The notes beneath the pieces are model-generated. The model saw only the letters and a list, made by a program, of their open reading frames with translations. It searched no databases and was not told the DNA's origin. From Kitagawia praeruptora (taxonomy: Eukaryota > Streptophyta > Magnoliopsida > Apiales > Apiaceae): a stretch of 64,000 nucleotides of DNA. This document shows positions 12,178 to 22,049 of this stretch, piece after piece; position 1 is the first letter of the stretch, and each line of letters starts with the position of its first letter. The translations under genes and the position numbers were made by a program. The stretch spans positions 106,448,001 through 106,512,000 of the forward strand of contig CM075345.1 in the NCBI GenBank assembly GCA_037693485.1, given 5' to 3'.

Positions 12178-13760
12178 GACAAGAGGCACATATAAGGAGT
12201 GAAGACATACATATGCAAGTTATTTATATTTCACGGTCTCAATGTAAACATTCGGCATGAGATATTTCATTTTTCTTATAATTTTATAATAATATCCACT
12301 CTACTAGAGAACTACTATTGAGACAAACAAAGAAGATCACTTCCTCTTCGATTTTTATTAAGAGAACATAGAAGTGTTTAGAAGATATATGATAGATATC
12401 TCTATGGTTCAAGGCACAATCCGGAATTCAATAATATGGTTCGTAGATATCTTTATGGGATGAATAATGTTTTTATTGATAAAAATTGAATCTACTTATA
12501 TAAGCTTGCCATGTTCACAAATCACAACAGAACACTTTAAATTACGCTAATGCGGTCAAGGAAAAGATTCGAGAGAAGCTTTGCCACTAGGATATCATGA
12601 ATTCTCTGCATCTCTCTATTACATAAACAATAGAATTTGGTTTGAAACTTGTTTGGCACATTATCCTCTAAAATAAAATTTTAACTTTCGTAAAATATAA
12701 TAATCATATATTTTACATTATTAATTATTTAAGATTTTATAAGTTAAGGTCAAGCTTGAGGTGGTGTTTTGTGTTCATCAGAATTTGTTGGTCCAAATAA
12801 AGTCACAAAAGCCTCGTGATCTTGGTAGGTTTTAATTGTTCGCACCAGAGAGGCACCAAAAACTGCTGTTGCTTCTCTTGAAGATGTTTCGAGCATAAAA
12901 ATTATAATGAAAGCTCCTGACCATATGTACATATCAGAAGAAATCAGTGCTGAATGAAGGGAATCTTTACTTGAAAGAGTTGGATTGATGGGAATGGTCT
13001 ACCTTCCCCAAAGGCTCTGATGATAAAGAGACTAAGTTCTCCTTTAGGATTAATGGTGCAAGCAGAGTAAAGAGACTCTTTATGAAAGCTCTCCTATCAC
13101 TTATCATTATCCTTACAAATGAGATATTTCATGTCAGGACTGCACCTTAGAGCAATCTTAAACCTATATTGAAGTATGTAGTATTCTACCTTGATCAACT
13201 CCACTGCCTTTGTGGGTTAGCATAATCATACATTATAGTGGGACTACCTTCTAGGATGATTCAGTATTTTCCAACCCAGACTTGCCAGCAGTGCACCATT
13301 TACAGATGTAAATATTTTTTAAAACCATCAACAGACCCAAGAATGTTAGAGGTTTCACCGAGAGTTGGATGTGCGTGAAGCATCTTTTGAATAAGTGCAG
13401 TTTGTAATTAAGATCTTCTAATTAGTGTGAGTTTGGTGCCCATGGTTTCCGAATAAATATAGTTTAATGTGAATTTAGTCAAGAATGTGCCTAGGGCCTT
13501 TAATGAGTTTTGTTTGTTGATCTCTTCTGGTAATCTTATAAACTGATCACAAAGTACACGAAGAAGCAAAACAGTTTTAACATTTTGTATGTTATGTTCT
13601 GGTAATCTTAAGAGCTAATAGTCCATGAAGAAGCAAACAATAGAATTGCAAGTTATTTTTTTTAAATTAATCAAAATGATAAAACTGTTACAAATGTAAC
13701 AGACATGTATACGACAAACTATCTACCAAGAGTTTAACAACCTTTTTGTATGCATGATTG
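12178..13760. other. 3' flank of copy B and start of the copy C unit, with an unidentified coding-like fragment
   Basis: Bases 12550-12610 match the 3' flanks of copies A and C. On the minus strand, 12750-12932 is open and ends YQDHEAFVTLFGPTNSDEHK..., and a diverged version of its last 75 bp recurs at about 21055-21130. I do not recognise the protein. It may be a gene 3' end captured in the duplicated unit. From about 13360 the sequence matches the 5' flank of copy B (7340 onward) and is then interrupted by the gypsy element at 13766. Confidence 0.5.
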
Positions 13761-13765
13761 GGTAT

Positions 13766-14767
13766 TGTTATGCCCAAATCTTGGCATAAGCCCTAAGCAG
13801 GCCTAATGGGTTGAAATAGTGGTCCACAACTCAGAATGGTCCTAAAAATGAAGATTGGGTTACTAAAACCCACCACCAGGAGTTGGTCCAATATTCTATC
13901 AGCACAATATGGAAGACAGCGACCCCTAGCTATGGGTCGAGTTCGCCAACAAAGCCCCTAGTGTGGGATCACACCTGCATCATCTCTCTACAAGGTCCAG
14001 TGTGACCTAGCATATTCTTATTATGAAGGCTCACGATTAAACCCATCGAGGTCGCATGAGTATATAGAAGGCTCATAGCAAAGCCCAGCAAGGTCGCATG
14101 CCTGTACCGACAAGGTCGCATGCCTGTATCGACGAGGTCGCATGCCTGTACCGACGAGGTCGCATGCCTGTACCGACGAGGTCGCATGCCTGTATCGACG
14201 AGGTCGCATGCCTGTACCGACGAGGTCGCATGCCTGTATCCACGAGGTCACATGCCTGCACCCATAGGAGGTCGCATGCCTGTACCCACGAGGTCGCATG
14301 CCTGAACCCGCAGGGTCGCATGCGAGGCCCTCGTAAGCTCTCCATTAGCCTCAGAAATGAGGCCTCGTGATTCTAGCGTCATGTTAGCCATAGGTAACCT
14401 TTATTGGGCCATGGGTCATGAGCAGAGTTAATGGACTATTATCATCAGGCCAAAAGTGAGTGAACTTGGGCCAAGATGGATCTACAAAAAACCTAGCCCG
14501 TCTAGGTAACTTCTTCTCCAAGAACTACGTATGCCTTGATCCCTATAAATAGGGTACGTAGGCACCTTGTTATGGATGATTGACAGTTGGCAGCAAGAGA
14601 GAATAAACAGTTTTTATCTAACATTCAACGAATCAACAAACAAGATCAGCCACAATAATCACCAATCTTCTTCCGTGTTCTTCGCATTCTTAGCAGAATA
14701 TCCATATTTTGCTCCGTGATTCCAGCAAACCTCCAAAATATTGTTATACAATATTCTCCTTATAACA
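13766..14767 (+). repeat. 5' LTR of the Tat-like element, with internal minisatellite
   Basis: This 1002-bp LTR contains TATA-like CCTATAAATAGGG at about 14541-14553. It also contains a run of about ten 22-bp units of the form GAGGTCGCATGCCTGTACCG (about 14087-14320). The 3' LTR is 977 bp and about one unit shorter, which accounts for most of the length difference. Confidence 0.9.
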
Positions 14768-15434
14768 TTTGGTGTTAGAAGGAGGGCTAGTCATCATATT
14801 GGGAGAAGGATGACTAAGTCAAATAAGAAGAACGGAGGGAACAATGACGGGGAGACCCCGGGGACTCACAAGACACCCAAAGGCGCTGCCCCTAGGAGCA
14901 ATCCCCTTAGAAATGACCCCAGGAGCGAGGCCAAGGTTAGGGTCAAGGTTCTGAATAACCCCCATCTCTTCGAAGTGAGCGTGAGTGGTCCTATCGTCGC
15001 GAAGACAGACCCCCTCTCCACGTCGAGAGTGTGAGCGGTCTCATAAGTACGAACCCGACCCCCGGAATCATAAAAAAGGAAGATCGCAAGGAGGATCAAG
15101 AGGAGTCAAGCGCTCCCATAAGACTCAATCCCATCATGGTAGCACTTGAGAGGGACAATAAAAAAGGGCTGAGGATAAGAAGACCAAGGATGGGGACTTC
15201 TATCTCGAGGAGCTGAAGAAGGCCTTTAATAAGATACTACTAAGACAAAGGAGGGATCATAGCATGAGGCTGCCTCATCTGAAGGGAGGTCAGTAAATGT
15301 CTTTGATCGTATTGGAAAAAAGTTAATTGAGCATGATCTCCTCCTCAAACTCAAGAAGTTCATTGCTGACAAGAAGGATAGGCGATCCCATGGTAGAGGC
15401 CAAGGCAAGGGTCAAGGTTCTAAGTGGCCCCATT

Positions 15435-15722
15435 CTCCTCATCGAGATAGTGAGCGGTCCCATTGTCGTCACGATAGACCCCCATCTCCTCGTCGAGATA
15501 GTGAGCGGTCCCATTGTCGTAATGACAGACCCCCATCTCATCGTCGAGATAGTGAGCGGTCCCATTATCGTAATGACAGACCCCCATCTCCTCGTCAAGA
15601 TAGTGAGCGGTCCCATTGTCGTCACGAAGGACCCCCTTCTCCTCGTCGAGATTGTGAGCGGTCCCATTATCGTCACCACAGACCCCCATCTCCTCGTCAA
15701 GATCGTGAGACCCCCTATATGA
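15435..15722 (+). repeat. 48-bp tandem repeat encoding an Arg/Ser-rich peptide
   Basis: Six 48-bp units lie inside the gypsy element. In one frame each reads as a variant of PPSPRRDSERSHCRHD (16 residues), an SR-like, highly basic peptide ending at a stop near 15725. It probably formed part of a gag nucleic-acid-binding region. Open frames on the other strand over the same bases are by-products of the repeat. Confidence 0.75.
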
Positions 15723-16869
15723 TGTAGCTAACGAGGCTCCCTCTTATTTGACCACTGAGATGCCCCTTCGTGGGATGTCTCTTAATGAGATGCCTCTACA
15801 TGAGATGCTTCTTGGTGAAATACCTCTACGTCGAGGAGAGGGGGGACGCCCCCGATCCTTGGGAGAGGGGGGACGCCCCCGACCCTTGGCGACAATGAGA
15901 AGATCCTCGACTACCTCAAGACACTGGGATGAGCAAGCAACAAATAAAGAGGTTGAGTACCAGGCTTTCATCATTGGCCTCAAGCTCGCACTAGAGATGA
16001 AGGGAGAGAAGCCAAAGAATTTGAAAATCAAAATGAGCTCAAGACCTCGATATCTACATTCTTGTTCAACATAGGGAAGCCTGTTATGACATTGAAGAAG
16101 CTAAGTGCTCTCGCTTAGCGTTGGAGAATCCAAATGCCTTGGGATAACAGTAAAGAGGCCAAGTGCCCTGGGAAAGCATTGAAGGAGTTAAGTACGCTCA
16201 TAGCAGGATCACATCAAATTCTCTTCATTACAAATGGTGTCAACTCCAAATAATACAAGAAGATTACTGAAACACTTTGATTCCTCATCACATCTACAAT
16301 GATAATGAGGACTCGGGGGGTAGTGGCATTACATAACACCACTTCTAGCAGGACATTTGAAAAATTGCAAGACAAGGCCAGCACCTAGTGTTGGGAGGCC
16401 GTACCTAGCGTTGCGAGGCCGCAAGCCCGATATCTTACGATGCGAGACCACTTAACCCCATTGGCGATGATGGGTCAGTCCGAAAGTCTATACAGTGTTA
16501 AAATCTGTCTATAAGCAAATTGGAGCATATGAAGACTCAATCAGGTATCCCAAAGCACTTGGAAAAATTCAAAATTATCAGTTTTCAAAGATTCATGGCC
16601 CACCAGCTAGCATATGCGAGTCGGGGCTAGAGCCCAGCAACATGATGGATGCAGTCTGTCTACAAGGCTATAAAACAAAGTGGAATAGGAGGCCACGGAA
16701 TCAAGGATCAAAAGGAAGTTAAAAAGCGGGGCAGCATGATCAACTAAAATAAAAAAGACGAACAGGGGTCCGCGTGTGGACTAACAGGAGCACATGTGGC
16801 TTATTAAAATTAAAAACAAGGTGTCCTTGCATATACATGTATAGAGGAGTCCTCTCATTATATCAGCGA

Positions 16870-16981
16870 GGAGGCCTCGCAACATATGAGGCCGCAAGGA
16901 GGCCTCGCAACATATGAGTTTGTAAGGAGGCCTCGCAACATATGAGGCTGCAAGGAGGCCTCGCAACATATGAAGCTGCAA
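16870..16981. repeat. 28-bp tandem repeat, four units
   Basis: Four copies of GGAGGCCTCGCAACATATGA plus an 8-bp variable spacer begin at 16870, 16898, 16926 and 16954, inside the gypsy interior. The unit core GAGGCCTC is self-complementary. It is non-coding; short ORFs across it are artefacts. Confidence 0.85.
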
Positions 16982-17479
16982 GGAGTGCTCTCAACTTACG
17001 AGGAGGCCTCTCATCATAATAATAAGGAACAGAGGAGAGCCATCTCATCATACTTTAAGAAGACCTGAAGATATAGGTGAGATCCCAAGCTCACATATCA
17101 GATGGACAGAAGATATAATTATAACAATTTATGACTGCAAGGCCCTATGGGGTCGCCTCTCAAGGTCCCTACAGGACCACATTACGCTTGGAAGGACCCT
17201 TTGAGGTCACCATTACTTACATATACTTGGCTTTGCAATAATTAAAACACACAAAACATGTGTCATCATCTTAGGGGCTGGGAGCAGATCTCGAGACACG
17301 ACAACTGTCCGAAACCATTCAAATTCATAGGGGTCACGATGCGATCCCAAGGCACTTGAGATAGCTATGCTTTCATCTATAGCAATCTATAGCGAGCACA
17401 AGCCTCGCATCGAAGTTTTGATAAAGCAGTTTTTGATTCCACATCGTATTTTCAATGGCAATATGGACTCGGGGGTAGT

Positions 17480-18456
17480 TGTTATGCCCAAATCTTGGCA
17501 TAAGCCCTAAGCAGGCCTAATGGGTTGAAATAGTGGTCCACAACTCAGAATGGTCATAAAAATGAAGATTGGGTTACTAAAACCCACCACCAGGAGTTAG
17601 TCCAATATACTATCAGCACAATATGGAAGACAGCGACCCTAGCTACGGGTCGAGTTCGCCAGCAAAGCCCCTAGTGTGGGTTCGCACCTGCATCATCTCT
17701 CTACAAGGTCCAGTGTGACCTAGCATATTCTTATTATGAAGGCTCATGATTAAGCCCAGCGAGGTCGCATGAGTATATAGAAGGCTCATAGCAAAGCCCA
17801 GCGAGGTCGCATGCATGTACCGACGAGGTCGCATGCCTGTACCGACGAGGTCGCATGCATGTATCGACGAGGTCGCATGCCTGTACCGACGAGATCGCAT
17901 GCCTGTACCGATGAGGTCGCATGCCTGTATCCACGAGGTCGCATGCCTGTACCCACGAGGTCGCATGCCTGTACCCACGAGGTCGCATGCCTGAACCCGC
18001 AGGGTCGCATGCGAGGCCCTCGTAAGCTCTCCATTAGCCTCAGAAATGAGTCCTCATGATTCTAGCGTCATGTTAGCCATAGGTAACCTTTATTGGGCCA
18101 TGGGTCATGAGCAGAGTTAATGAACTATTAGCATCAGGCCAAAAGTGAGTGAACTTGGGCCAAGATGGATCTACAAAAAACCTAGCCCGTCTAGGTAACT
18201 TCTTCTCCAATAACTACGTATGGCTTGATCCCTATAAATAGGGTACGCAGGCACCTTGTTATGGATGATTGACAGTTGGCAGCAAGAGAGAATAAACAGT
18301 TTTTCTCTAACATTCAACCAATCAACAAACAAGATCAGCCAAAATAATCACCAATTTTCTTCCGTGTTCTTCACATTCTTAGCAAAATATCTGTATTTTG
18401 CTCCGTGATTCCAGCAAACCTCCAAAATATTATTATATAATATTCTCCCAATAACA
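17480..18456 (+). repeat. 3' LTR of the Tat-like element
   Basis: This 977-bp copy is nearly identical to 13766-14767. The TATA-like CCTATAAATAGGG recurs at about 18231. The 22-bp minisatellite occupies about 17806-18012. The target duplication GGTAT follows at 18457-18461. Confidence 0.9.
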
Positions 18457-18461
18457 GGTAT

Positions 18462-19494
18462 CTATCTATGCACCTCAACCAAGTCCAGAATGGAGCACCC
18501 TTTTCTTTTGTTGCTAATTTAGAATGGAACCATTACTATGCGGAGATATATAATAAATAAGTTGATAAACTGATGTGGCATTGTTATTATAGAGAGAAAG
18601 AATTTAAATAACTACTCTCCTACTAATAAAAAAAATCTGAATAACTCCTCTACACATTTGCCGGCTGGAATGATAAAGAGAACTGGTTAGCTGTTGATGG
18701 AGTGTTGGGACTTGGGAGACCGGTAAACAAGATAGAAATCAAAGGAGTTGGGTTCCATTCAAGCCAAGAGATCAGCCCAAGTTACTGAACTGAACTGGAA
18801 CTAGAGCTGCCTTCTAGCAGCTTGTTTTCTGATGCTGATAAGCAACAGCTTGACGCTGCTGCTTGAGCAAGCTCGAATGCTGACCAACATATTATCTGTG
18901 TTCTAAAACTCTTGGATTTTTGTTAACATATTATTATGATTATGATGTAATATGGGAAGTTACCTTAATTATTATCATTAGAAAAAGGGGATAATTTCCT
19001 TTATTATGATTAGGTTTTGGCTTAAGGCTTTATGCAGCTTGTTCTAATAAATCTATTTCTAATTAGTTCTGGAAAGTTGGCTTCCCTGTCACTATTGACT
19101 AAGTAAAACAGCATCTTAAAAATTTTGTAAGAATTCTTATCAACCTTATTAAATTTTTATTATTAATCATTTCATTATGTATGTAAACCCAAAACGTGCA
19201 TTTGTATAGCCTTGTGGGCAGACTGCAGAGCCACAGAATAGTTGACTTACCATGGTTGATTAACTTCGTGGAAGCTACATTCCAACCTATTCTTATATAT
19301 ATTTTTATTATGTAATATAATTTCATTGACTTTTAGGTTCGTTGACATACTTAACCAATTATTGGTTTAAATATTAGAACCTCTTTGCTCTGTTGGTACA
19401 AATCACTTATGCTGAACTTGAAGTACTCCATCTGCATTGTGTCTTTGACTAGTTTTATCCCACCCAACTATCTGATTCAGAAAAGCTATTCATC
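18462..19494 (+). promoter_or_regulatory. 5' region of TIR copy C
   Basis: This is the proximal upstream sequence of the intact gene, homologous to the region before copy B (7720-8860) without the LTR fragment. Shared blocks include 'ggttagctgttgatggagtgtt' (about 18680) and 'agttgacttacc.tggttgattaacttcgtgg' (about 19240). A weak TATA-like TTTAAATATT lies near 19370, about 125 bp before the ATG. No known cis-element could be assigned with confidence. Confidence 0.55.
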
Positions 19495-20674
19495 ATGGCT
19501 AAAGAAGCCTCATTCTGTCATGTCTTCTTAAGCTTCAGAGGGGAAACTCGCAACAACTTTGCATGCTTCTTATACGAGGCTTTGAAAACCCAAGGATTTG
19601 TAGCTTTCATGGACAAAAGTGATATAAATATTGGAGATGAAGTGGATTTGACAATTAGAGAGGGGATCAGAAATTCTATGAGCGCCATTATCGTATTCTC
19701 CCAGAATTATGCGTATTCTACGTGGTGCCTTGATGAACTTGTCCTCATTCTCGAACGCAAGAAGAAATCTAGATATTTTGTTATGCCAATATTTTATGAG
19801 GTTGAAATTCGAGATATCAGACACCAGCTCGGGAATTATGGGCAGGCGCTTGAAAAGCATAGGGTGAAGCACAATCACAAAGTGGAGAAGTGGAGAGAAG
19901 CTTTAACTGAAGCTAGTAATATTTTTGGAGACCATGTAGAGGGGTAAATTTTTCTTCCTTATTCTGTGTTCCGTTCTAGTACTAATCCTTCTTATATTTT
20001 CCTATACAAGGGTGAAATTTCTAGTACATTGTTCTATAGTACGCAATATATCTATGATATAGAATGTACTCGACTGTTCTATGATGCGCAATATACACAG
20101 ACGTTTCCTTTTCTATTTCTTATTCGTTTAGAGATCACATGTATACTGACTCCTTGTTTCTTTTATCATGTTCAGGTTACAAAGCACTTTCATCCAAAAC
20201 ACTGTCAAATTGTTTCAAGAAAAATTGGCTGCCAAGTTCCCAGAATGCCGCCTCCCAATGCCAAACAGTATAAGGTCTTCATCATCATTTTTGAGCCATG
20301 GGCCATCTAACGACAAGGTGATTCTTTACACGACTAGTGTTAACAATGGCCTAGGCGCCAATGGGTTGGTTAAGACGATTCTGATAGGTGGAAATGTTGT
20401 ATTTGAAGAGAGAAACTGTTCAAAAGAGCCAAAGTATCTGACAGAGCTTCAAGAGCTGGTGGGTAATGACAACGTGAGGTTTCCTATGGTGATTGTGAAT
20501 GGGAAGGACCTGTGTGGAGAAGAGGAAGTTGAAGGTTTAGAGGATTTTCAAGGCATAGTAAAGCCCAAGTCAACTCTGAATATATTGTATTCTGGACAAA
20601 GGCAACTGGAGAGCATAAACAACTACATGAAGACTACCAGTTCAATTTTAGGTTGGGATGAGAGGCGCTTTTAA
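19495..20674 (+). CDS. TIR domain-glutaredoxin-like domain fusion protein (copy C, intact)
   Basis: Two exons, 19495-19943 and 20176-20674, encode 315 residues. The intron (19944-20175, GTAAAT...TTCAG) is phase 2 and falls right after the TIR domain, where TIR-NBS-LRR genes usually have their first intron. The start MAKEAS is shared with copy B. Residues 8-150 form a plant TIR domain: VFLSFRGE near the N-terminus, GDEVDLTIREGIRNS at the BB-loop side and WCLDEL at 77-82, with Glu81 at the NADase catalytic position. Residues 151-195 are a linker. Residues 197-287 match the plant glutaredoxin-like fold: VILYTTSV (198-205), VVFEERNCS (224-232), RFPMVIVNGKDLCG (251-264, cis-Pro 253) and EEEVEGLED. 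The CxxC segment is replaced by NNGLGANG, so classical redox activity is unlikely. There is no NB-ARC, LRR, signal peptide or membrane segment. It is probably a cytosolic or nuclear immune-type signalling protein; that role is inferred. Confidence 0.9.
19944..20175 (+). other. Intron of the TIR-glutaredoxin gene, copy C
   Basis: The donor GG|GTAAATTTTT and acceptor TTCAG|GTTACAAAG join the reading frame as ...HVEG|LQSTFIQNTV. The same sites exist in copy A (3977-4275) and copy B (9311-9521). The unspliced frame ends at TAA 19945-19947, so read-through of the intron would give a TIR-only protein of 150 residues. Confidence 0.85.
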
Positions 20675-21136
20675 GGGTGAAGATTTACGCTATCCAAAAT
20701 TTTATATCCCACGGACTCAATAAAAATACCAACCTAAAATTGTAATCAATGTTTTTGTAATATCAACAAGGCTTATTTATAATTAAACCGATGAACATTG
20801 TATAAACTTGTGTACTCTTTCTATATCCACAAATCACAACTGAACGTTGTAGACTTTGCAAGTTTACTCACGGGGAAAGAGGCCAAGAGAAGCTGTGCAA
20901 CTAGGATATATCCTACTTCTTTTCATTTCTCAATTACATTAACATTGATAAAAACAATAGTCTTTTAGGAAGTTAGTTGTGTTTTAACTTAACGTTTTAA
21001 ATTACGATTTTTATTTTACATAATAATTATTTAAAGATTTTACAAGTCACAATCAAGCTTAGTGTGGTAGTTTGTATACATTAGAGTTTGTAGGTGCAAA
21101 GATTGTCACAAAACCTCAAAGTCTTGGTATCATGGT
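20675..21136. other. 3' flank of copy C
   Basis: No gene is seen. The stretch 20875-20930 matches the flanks after copies A and B and marks the end of the duplicated unit. From about 21055 the sequence is a diverged match to 12750-12830. Confidence 0.55.
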
Positions 21137-21484
21137 ATGCGTTACTTGAGATTCCTTACGGGTAAGCCTGGAACATTAAGAGCTAAAATGCCGGTCAATT
21201 CCAGTGCAGAAAATGATTTGGTAGATATTGAGGTAGTAGGACATGTGACATTTTCTTCCCAAGGCACCAAATCATTGTCTAGGATTTCTCTGCAACCTGC
21301 ATCTGAGGATAGCACTGACTTTTATAACGCGAGGCCTATCTATGCAACTATTGATGTATTTTCAGGGATCATTGCCTGTGTGTCCAATCAAACTTTACAA
21401 ATTTCAGGTTGGAGTTGGTTATGCATGAACAACAATATATTTGCCCATTTGTTTGACAGGTTCGATGGAACAGCCGGAGAGTAG
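21137..21484 (+). CDS. Unidentified exon-like ORF
   Basis: This 115-codon frame has plain protein-like composition (GHVTFSSQGTKSLSRISL, DFYNARPIYATIDVFSG). Frame quality drops after a possible splice donor near 21405 (TTTCAGGTTGGAG). I recognise no family. No TATA box or partner exon was found nearby. It lies right after a fragment that is repeated behind copy B (about 12750), so it may be a gene piece carried into this cluster rather than a working gene. The start codon is arbitrary; an exon beginning upstream is equally possible. Confidence 0.4.
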   Translation: MRYLRFLTGKPGTLRAKMPVNSSAENDLVDIEVVGHVTFSSQGTKSLSRISLQPASEDSTDFYNARPIYATIDVFSGIIACVSNQTLQISGWSWLCMNNNIFAHLFDRFDGTAGE

Positions 21485-22049
21485 AGAATAGAGAACAGAA
21501 AGAAGGATTTAAGTTTACCGCAAGCATGTTTTACCAAAACATGGAATGAAATTTGGATACAATGATATTCGTGATTTATGCTATTTACATAATATGTTAA
21601 TAATATTCCTCATATTTGATATTACTAGAAATCGAAAAGGACCAAAATAAACAAATACAGTAACATTATAATACTAAGCAGGCCTCATTCATCACCCTGT
21701 CGGGACTCGGGAGCCTCGTGATTATCATTCATTACTCTTGCCTCATGGCACCCGGCCCACAAATATATTTCACCTACTGTTTAACTAATCATGCTCTACG
21801 TTATCCTTCAATCTTGTTTTCTACGTCAAGTAATATAATTATAGATTTGCCGTCCATTGACCATATTCATGATGCACCTTTAGCTTTCTCCGTTCGGTCA
21901 AATAAGGACCCGAATAATAATGATCGATTACAAAATTTAAATAATTGTGAACACATATTTATATATTTACCGGAACTCGAACTGTCCACTAGTCATATAC
22001 TGACTAGTCCAAGGCAGCATGCGATGGTAGGTCATGGAATGAGTAAGTA

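Larger units (their letters stand above)
13766..18456 (+). mobile_element. Non-autonomous Ty3/gypsy (Tat-like) LTR retrotransposon
   Basis: This 4691-bp element has LTRs 13766-14767 and 17480-18456, both TGTTATGCCC...ATAACA, and the exact target duplication GGTAT (13761-13765 and 18457-18461). The interior opens with TTTGGTGTTAGAAGG, in the primer-binding position. It ends in a purine-rich ACTCGGGGGTAG (17467-17478) directly before the 3' LTR. The interior is only 2.7 kb. It keeps a gag-like basic region, RS-type repeats (15435-15722) and a short RNase H-like piece, EVEYQAFIIGLKLALEMK at about 15950-16000, which resembles the additional RNase H of Tat elements. Protease, reverse transcriptase and integrase are missing. 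A second polypurine-like ACTCGGGGGGTAG near 16310 suggests internal duplication. It interrupts the upstream region of TIR copy C. Confidence 0.88.

Noticed and set aside
14087..14320. Regular repeat array considered as CRISPR-like
   Set aside because: Units are contiguous with no unique spacers, lie in an LTR and this is a plant nuclear sequence.
13969..14370. Overlapping open frames on both strands with repeated RHATSSVQACDLV or HACTDEVACLYRRGRMP peptides (also 17643-18059)
   Set aside because: They arise because the 22-bp LTR minisatellite lacks stops in several frames. They lie inside LTRs and have no start context or homologues that I recognise.
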